Source: JBILVQ01 sp044370375 (lineage in GTDB: Bacteria; Bacteroidota; Bacteroidia; UBA4408). From it: a DNA stretch of 6,097 bases. The position numbers and the translations under genes were made by a program. The stretch spans positions 1 through 6,097 of the forward strand of contig JBILVQ010000186.1 in the NCBI GenBank assembly GCA_044370375.1. The letters run 5' to 3'. Positions 1 to 3,467 of the stretch are shown here, piece by piece (the stretch's first letter is position 1; each line of letters begins with the position of its first letter). The notes below the pieces were generated by a model. It was not told the DNA's origin, searched no databases, and saw only the letters and a list, made by a program, of their open reading frames with translations.

Positions 1-1181
1 TCGGTTCGACCAATAAAATACTCCCCTTCTATTCTGTCTATCAAAACTTTTTGAACAGACCCAACTTTGGCTTCGTTGAGCGATGCGGAAATCTTTTGCT
101 GAATATTCATGATGGCCTCTGCCCTGCTCTTCTTTTTTGCAGCAGGCACATTGTCTTTTAAGCCAAAGGCATGTGTTTGCTCTTCATGAGAATAGGTAAA
201 AACGCCAAGTCTGTCAAATTTTGTTTCCTCCACCCATTGGGCCATTTCTTCGTGATCTTTTGCTGTTTCGCCGGGGTAGCCTGCTATGAGCGTGGTTCTT
301 AGGGTGATTCCGGGTACTTTTTCGCGAATGGTTTGAACCAATTGATGCGTTTTTTCTTTGGTAGTTCCCCTTCTCATGCTTTTTAACATGTTGTCAGAAA
401 CGTGTTGCAAAGGCATATCCAGATAATTGCATATATTGTCCCTTTCTCGCATCACATCCAATACCTCCAGCGGGAAACCACTCGGGAAAGCATAATGCAA
501 GCGAATCCATTCAAGTCCCTTAACATCGCTGAGTCTTTTCAATAAATCGGGCAAAACTCGTTTGCCATAGATATCCAATCCGTAATAAGTTGAGTCCTGT
601 GCTATGACAAGCAATTCTTTGGTTCCAGCAAGCACCAGTTTTTCGGCTTGTTGAACAAGGGTTTCCATTGGAACCGAAACATGTTTTCCACGCATCAGTG
701 GGATAGCACAAAAAGAACAAGGTCTATCGCAACCTTCAGAAATTTTAAAATAGGCGTAATGCCCAGGGGTGGTTAACAATCGCTCGCCAACGAGTTCTTT
801 TTTATAATCGGCTTTAAGGGTTTTAAGCAATTTAGGTAAATCGCGGGTACCAAAATAGGCATCAACTTCAGGAATGGATTGTTCTAATTCAGGTTTGTAT
901 CTTTCACTTAAACAACCTGTAACATACAGTTTTTCGATAGAACCCTCTTTCTTGGCCTCGGCATAACGCAGGATGGTATCGATGCTTTCTTGCTTGGCAT
1001 TATCGATGAACCCGCAGGTATTGATAATGATAATTCCAGCATCATCAGCTTCACTTTCGTGGGTAACATCGAACCGGGAGGCTTTTAAGTGACCCATCAA
1101 AACCTCGCTATCCACAAGGTTTTTAGAGCAACCAAGGGTTACAACATTGACCCTGTTTTTACGAAGTGTTTTGGTTTTCAT
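1..1181 (-). CDS. rimO: Ribosomal protein uS12 methylthiotransferase RimO (C-terminus cut by window edge)
   Basis: This is a radical-SAM enzyme that adds a methylthio group to a conserved aspartate of ribosomal protein uS12 in the cytoplasm. I read 393 complete codons; family members are usually about 430-440 residues, so only the end of the C-terminal TRAM domain is missing. The N-terminal UPF0004/MTTase domain begins at about residue 11 with VTLGCSKNLVDSE, the RimO-type signature. Its cluster cysteines are C18, C56 (NTCG) and C90 (TGC). The radical-SAM CxxxCxxC motif is C151-C155-C158 (GCDRPCSFC), followed by PLMRGK. The start at 1181 leaves the usual short basic leader MKTKTLRKNR before the core. 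The RimO signature and the ribosomal-gene neighbours favour RimO over the tRNA-modifying relatives MiaB and MtaB. The gene lies 19 bp after ftsY with no terminator between, so the two are probably co-transcribed. No Shine-Dalgarno is visible. Confidence 0.96.
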   Translation of the reverse strand, partial: MKTKTLRKNRVNVVTLGCSKNLVDSEVLMGHLKASRFDVTHESEADDAGIIIINTCGFIDNAKQESIDTILRYAEAKKEGSIEKLYVTGCLSERYKPELEQSIPEVDAYFGTRDLPKLLKTLKADYKKELVGERLLTTPGHYAYFKISEGCDRPCSFCAIPLMRGKHVSVPMETLVQQAEKLVLAGTKELLVIAQDSTYYGLDIYGKRVLPDLLKRLSDVKGLEWIRLHYAFPSGFPLEVLDVMRERDNICNYLDMPLQHVSDNMLKSMRRGTTKEKTHQLVQTIREKVPGITLRTTLIAGYPGETAKDHEEMAQWVEETKFDRLGVFTYSHEEQTHAFGLKDNVPAAKKKSRAEAIMNIQQKISASLNEAKVGSVQKVLIDRIEGEYFIGRT

Positions 1182-1200
1182 GCGATGGTTAAACTGCTCG

Positions 1201-2154
1201 TCAGTTATTGAACAAGCTATCTACAAATTCAATTTTATTGAAGACTTGCAAATCTTCCATTTTTTCGCCAACACCAATGTATTTCACCGGAATATTAAAC
1301 TCATCAGAGATGCCAATAACTACACCACCCTTTGCTGTACCATCCAATTTGGTTACGGCAATAGCGTTAACATCTGTAGCTTGCAAAAACTGGCGGCATT
1401 GTTCAACGGCATTTTGTCCGGTTGATCCGTCTAAAACCAATAAAATTTCATGGGGCGCATCCGGAACCACCTTTTGCATCACTTTTTTGATTTTAGACAA
1501 TTCGTTCATGAGGTTGATTTTGTTATGCAACCTTCCTGCTGTATCAATTATGACCACATCAGAGCCTTTTGACAAACCGGAGGCAACTGTATCAAAAGCA
1601 ACAGAAGCCGGATCTGCTCCCATGCCTTGCTGCACAATGGGCACTTGTACCCGGTCGCTCCAAATTATCAATTGATCCACAGCTGCAGCCCTAAAAGTAT
1701 CGGCAGCACCCAACAGGACCGATTTTCCTGCTTTTTTGAAATTGTAGGCCAATTTTCCGATGGTGGTGGTTTTTCCAACCCCATTAACGCCTACAACCAT
1801 AATCACATAAGGCTTTTTATCTGACGGTAAAGAGAAATCAACGGCCAGTCCGGAATTTTTTTCAGATAGCAAACCGGCCACCTCTTCCTTCAGTATTCTG
1901 TTTAATTCAGAGGTATTGAGATATTTATCTTTGGCCACACGGGCCTCGATGCGTTCAATAATTTTGAGGGTGGTATTTACGCCCACATCCGATCCAATAA
2001 GGATTTCTTCAAGATTATCGAGGACTTCTGCATCAACGGTTGATTTACCAACAACTGCCTTGGTGAGTTTACTAAAAAAACTTTCCTTGGTTTTGGTAAG
2101 CCCTTGATCGAGGGTTTCCTTTTTTTCCTTACTGAAAAAACTAAATAAGCCCAT
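1201..2154 (-). CDS. ftsY: Signal recognition particle receptor GTPase FtsY
   Basis: FtsY is the bacterial SRP receptor. It pairs with Ffh on translating ribosomes, and GTP hydrolysis hands the nascent membrane protein to SecYEG at the inner membrane. The protein is complete at 317 residues. An N domain (about 20-100) precedes the GTPase G domain. Motifs visible are the P-loop GVNGVGKTT (122-130), the SRP-family insertion-box motif DTFRAAA (152-158), DTAGR (204-208), TKLDGTAKGG (268-277) and the closing GVGEKMEDL (294-302). The long acidic A domain of the E. coli protein is absent. Instead there is a short N-terminus rich in phenylalanine and lysine (MGLFSFFSKEKK, then ESFFSKL at 24-30) that could form the membrane-binding amphipathic helix seen in short FtsY proteins; that role is inferred. 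Ffh is excluded because there is no M domain. An intrinsic terminator sits directly upstream, which makes the source of its transcript unclear. Confidence 0.98.
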   Translation of the reverse strand: MGLFSFFSKEKKETLDQGLTKTKESFFSKLTKAVVGKSTVDAEVLDNLEEILIGSDVGVNTTLKIIERIEARVAKDKYLNTSELNRILKEEVAGLLSEKNSGLAVDFSLPSDKKPYVIMVVGVNGVGKTTTIGKLAYNFKKAGKSVLLGAADTFRAAAVDQLIIWSDRVQVPIVQQGMGADPASVAFDTVASGLSKGSDVVIIDTAGRLHNKINLMNELSKIKKVMQKVVPDAPHEILLVLDGSTGQNAVEQCRQFLQATDVNAIAVTKLDGTAKGGVVIGISDEFNIPVKYIGVGEKMEDLQVFNKIEFVDSLFNN

Positions 2155-2161
2155 GATGGAT

Positions 2162-2193
2162 AAAAAAAAAGCTTCCTATTAAAGAGGAAGCTT
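2162..2193 (-). terminator. Intrinsic terminator between the DUF4295 gene and ftsY
   Basis: Read on the minus strand, a perfect 9-bp stem (AAGCTTCCT at 2193-2185 pairing with AGGAAGCTT at 2177-2169) encloses a 7-nt loop and runs into nine consecutive T (2170-2162), two of which belong to the stem. It begins 23 bp after the DUF4295 stop codon. This is a textbook Rho-independent terminator for the rpmB-rpmG-DUF4295 transcript. The T-run ends 7 nt before the ftsY ATG, so any transcript reaching ftsY from upstream must read through it. On the plus strand the stem is followed only by AAAAGTAAAATTTT, so I do not call it bidirectional. Confidence 0.85.
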
Positions 2194-2216
2194 AAAAGTA
2201 AAATTTTCTCGACAAA

Positions 2217-2372
2217 TTATTTTGAGGTGAAAAAATCTTTCACGTGGTCATTATGAACGATTTCCTCTCTAAAGGTGTAAGCACCTGTTTTTGGAGATTT
2301 AACCATTTTGATAACCTTGGTAAAGTTATTTCCCTTACCTGTTTTAAGTGACGCAACAACCTTCTTAGCCAT
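2217..2372 (-). CDS. DUF4295 family small basic protein, probably ribosome-associated
   Basis: This complete 51-residue ORF starts at an ATG with MAKKVVASLK and ends FFTSK. It is lysine-rich and basic in its first 30 residues, with the family-like stretch KMVKSPKTGAYTFREE at about 22-37. There are no cysteines, signal peptide or membrane segment. The sequence resembles the DUF4295 proteins found in Bacteroidota directly after rpmG. Its size, charge, MAKK start (shared with L33 next to it) and place as third gene after rpmB and rpmG all suggest a ribosomal or ribosome-assembly protein. I recall, without being able to check, that a Flavobacterium ribosome structure revealed an extra large-subunit protein named bL38, and this family is a plausible match. 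The gene starts 23 bp after the rpmG stop and is followed by a strong terminator, so it appears to be the last gene of the ribosomal transcript. No Shine-Dalgarno is seen. Confidence 0.88.
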   Translation of the reverse strand: MAKKVVASLKTGKGNNFTKVIKMVKSPKTGAYTFREEIVHNDHVKDFFTSK

Positions 2373-2395
2373 GGTATGATAGGATTAGGGGGTGA

Positions 2396-2578
2396 TTATT
2401 TAATTTCTTTGTGAACGGTCATTTTTTTCATGATCGAATTGTATTTCTTAATTTCAATACGATCAGGAGTGTTTTTACGATTTTTGGTCGTAATGTATCT
2501 GCTTGTTCCGGGCAAACCACTGGTTTTGTGCTCAGTGCACTCTAGTATTACTTGAATACGACTTCCTTTCTTGGCCAT
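2396..2578 (-). CDS. rpmG: 50S ribosomal protein bL33
   Basis: bL33 is a small protein of the large ribosomal subunit, located near the E site. The ORF is complete at 60 residues, a normal bL33 length for this phylum. Recognisable stretches are MAKKGSRIQVILECTEHK at the N-terminus, SRYITTKNRKNTPDR in the middle and a basic MTVHKEIK tail. Only one cysteine (C14) is present, so this is the zinc-independent form without the two CxxC pairs. That means it need not be repressed by zinc through Zur-type control. It follows rpmB by 20 bp and precedes the DUF4295 gene by 23 bp, as one probable transcript. The ATG at 2578 gives the expected family N-terminus. The leader before it (CCTCGTAACCTAACGAAGTC) has no clear Shine-Dalgarno. 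Confidence 0.97.
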   Translation of the reverse strand: MAKKGSRIQVILECTEHKTSGLPGTSRYITTKNRKNTPDRIEIKKYNSIMKKMTVHKEIK

Positions 2579-2598
2579 GACTTCGTTAGGTTACGAGG

Positions 2599-2841
2599 TT
2601 AGTAAATTGAAATTAATCCGTTTTGCTGAGCTTCTTTCAAGCAGGCGGAAATTCCTTTTTTGTTAATATTTCTGATTGCAGAGGTAGATACTTTTAAAGT
2701 AATCCATGCATCCTCTTCAGGCACATAAAACTTCTTTACCTGTAAATTCGGCTTGAAAAGACGTTTAGTCTTCTTGTTAGAGAAGGAAACTTTATGCCCT
2801 GTAATGGCCTTTTTTCCGGTTAAATCGCAAATGCGTGACAT
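2599..2841 (-). CDS. rpmB: 50S ribosomal protein bL28
   Basis: bL28 is a large-subunit ribosomal protein needed for late 50S assembly. The ORF is complete at 80 residues and opens with MSRICDLTGKKAITGHKVS, the typical start of the family (T-G-K-K, then G at 15, followed by a conserved serine and asparagine). It continues with NKKTKRLFKPNLQ at about 22-34 and WITLKVSTSAIRNINKKG at about 46-63. The single cysteine (C5) shows it lacks the zinc-binding cysteine set of C+ paralogues. It is the first gene of the minus-strand cluster. A good Bacteroidota-type promoter lies 27 bp upstream, giving a predicted leader of only about 20 nt. The same bL28-bL33 pairing occurs in many bacteria; the DUF4295 gene after it is the phylum-specific addition. 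Confidence 0.97.
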   Translation of the reverse strand: MSRICDLTGKKAITGHKVSFSNKKTKRLFKPNLQVKKFYVPEEDAWITLKVSTSAIRNINKKGISACLKEAQQNGLISIY

Positions 2842-2867
2842 GGTGCCTGTTTTTCAAAATTGGGCTG

Positions 2868-2900
2868 CAAATATCGTAAATTCTATTCTTAAAAACAAAA
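2868..2900 (-). promoter_or_regulatory. Probable rpmB promoter (Bacteroidota housekeeping type)
   Basis: On the minus strand a -33 element TTTTG (2900-2896) is followed by a 20-nt spacer and GATATTTG (2875-2868), which matches the Bacteroidota -7 consensus TAnnTTTG at every fixed base except the first. Spacing agrees with the known TTTG-N19-21-TAnnTTTG arrangement. Transcription would start near 2861, about 20 nt before the rpmB ATG. This would drive rpmB-rpmG-DUF4295 and, by read-through, possibly ftsY-rimO. Confidence 0.7.
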
Positions 2901-3435
2901 CCCTTTTTATCCAATTTGATTTGTTAATAAAAATCAACAACCTGCCTTTGCGGAAAAAATCAATTATTCACAAAACAGTAAAATATTTTAAAAATCTATT
3001 ATTCAGTTATTTAATATATAATTGTTAAATTCTTTGTTTAATAATCACCTGCCATTTCATTTCAAAGGAAACAAGCAAATTAATTTGTTGAAAGCCTACA
3101 AACAAGACAAAAAATTGCATTCAAATTAGATTTTTCCGGTTTTTTGAAAGAATCCTCCACAGTATTTACTCCAAATTTGAACAACAAAATAAAGGTATTG
3201 GCTTCCGTTCAATACCCAAATGTTTTTAACATCGACTCCCTTGCCCTTTCTGATGGCAGACAGGCACCCTTCCCCGACCATCTTCTTTACCCTTTGTATC
3301 ACCAATTGCCTACTCACTCACTTGAAATCTTAAGCTAAGCCCTTAATTTTAAAAATATTAACGGAATACAAGTCCTATTTCTATCATCATTTTGTTATCC
3401 CCGTAAAATCCACTTCCTGAACCGCTGCTTTTCGT
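2901..3435. other. AT-rich divergent intergenic region, no convincing gene
   Basis: This stretch lies between the rpmB and secA promoters. The first part (about 2901-3135) is very AT-rich, with many A and T runs and two perfect 12-bp palindromes, TAAAATATTTTA (2979-2990) and CAAATTAATTTG (3076-3087). The second part (about 3136-3340) is less AT-rich and strongly strand-biased, pyrimidine-rich on the plus strand. Short open frames occur on both strands there (minus 3126-3317 with a GTG start; plus about 3084-3338 with only TTG-type starts). Neither has an ATG start or a recognisable motif. One good inverted repeat (3194-3216) is listed separately. I find no tRNA, rRNA or known riboswitch pattern. 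Confidence 0.6.
3194..3216 (-). repeat. Perfect 7-bp inverted repeat, terminator-like on the minus strand
   Basis: GGTATTG (3194-3200) and CAATACC (3210-3216) form a perfect 7-bp stem around a 9-nt loop. On the minus strand the stem is followed at once by TTTATTTTGTTGTT, resembling the tail of an intrinsic terminator. On the plus strand a T5 run comes six bases later and fits less well. There is no recognised gene for it to terminate, so it may be the 3' end of an unannotated small transcript or chance. Confidence 0.4.
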
Positions 3436-3443
3436 TACCTTTG
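3436..3443 (+). promoter_or_regulatory. secA: Probable secA promoter, -7 element
   Basis: TACCTTTG matches the Bacteroidota -7 consensus TAnnTTTG exactly. It lies 24 bp before the secA ATG, so transcription would start near 3450 with a leader of about 18-20 nt. I see no clear TTG/TTTG at the expected -33 position (about 3411-3416 reads CACTTC), so the upstream half is weak. The leader ends in an eight-A run (3456-3463) just before the ATG, in keeping with A-rich, SD-less initiation. Confidence 0.6.
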
Positions 3444-3467
3444 CCGTCCGTTTCGAAAAAAAACAGC

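Noticed and set aside
520..720. Minus-strand 66-codon frame within rimO
   Set aside because: It is out of frame with rimO, whose reading through this region carries the radical-SAM cysteines; the alternate frame has no family features.
1208..1675. Long plus-strand open frame (155 codons) opposite ftsY
   Set aside because: It lies wholly antisense to the well-supported ftsY and has no recognisable domain; it is a shadow of ftsY codon use. The same applies to shorter plus-strand frames at 1147-1425, 1627-1824 and 1916-2107.
2205..2225. Possible ftsY promoter ATAATTTG on the minus strand
   Set aside because: It misses two fixed bases of TAnnTTTG, and transcripts from it would still pass through the terminator before reaching ftsY.
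2753..3028. Plus-strand 91-codon frame across the rpmB start and into the spacer
   Set aside because: It overlaps rpmB antisense, and its second half is low-complexity AT-rich sequence giving K/N/I/L-rich peptide with no motif.
3076..3087. Perfect palindromes CAAATTAATTTG (3076-3087) and TAAAATATTTTA (2979-2990) as possible operators
   Set aside because: In such AT-rich sequence palindromes of this kind arise easily by chance, and neither overlaps a promoter element or recurs in the window.
3194..3220. tRNA-like T-loop around CCGTTCAATACCC
   Set aside because: The flanking bases do not form a 5-bp T stem and no acceptor or anticodon arm can be built around it.
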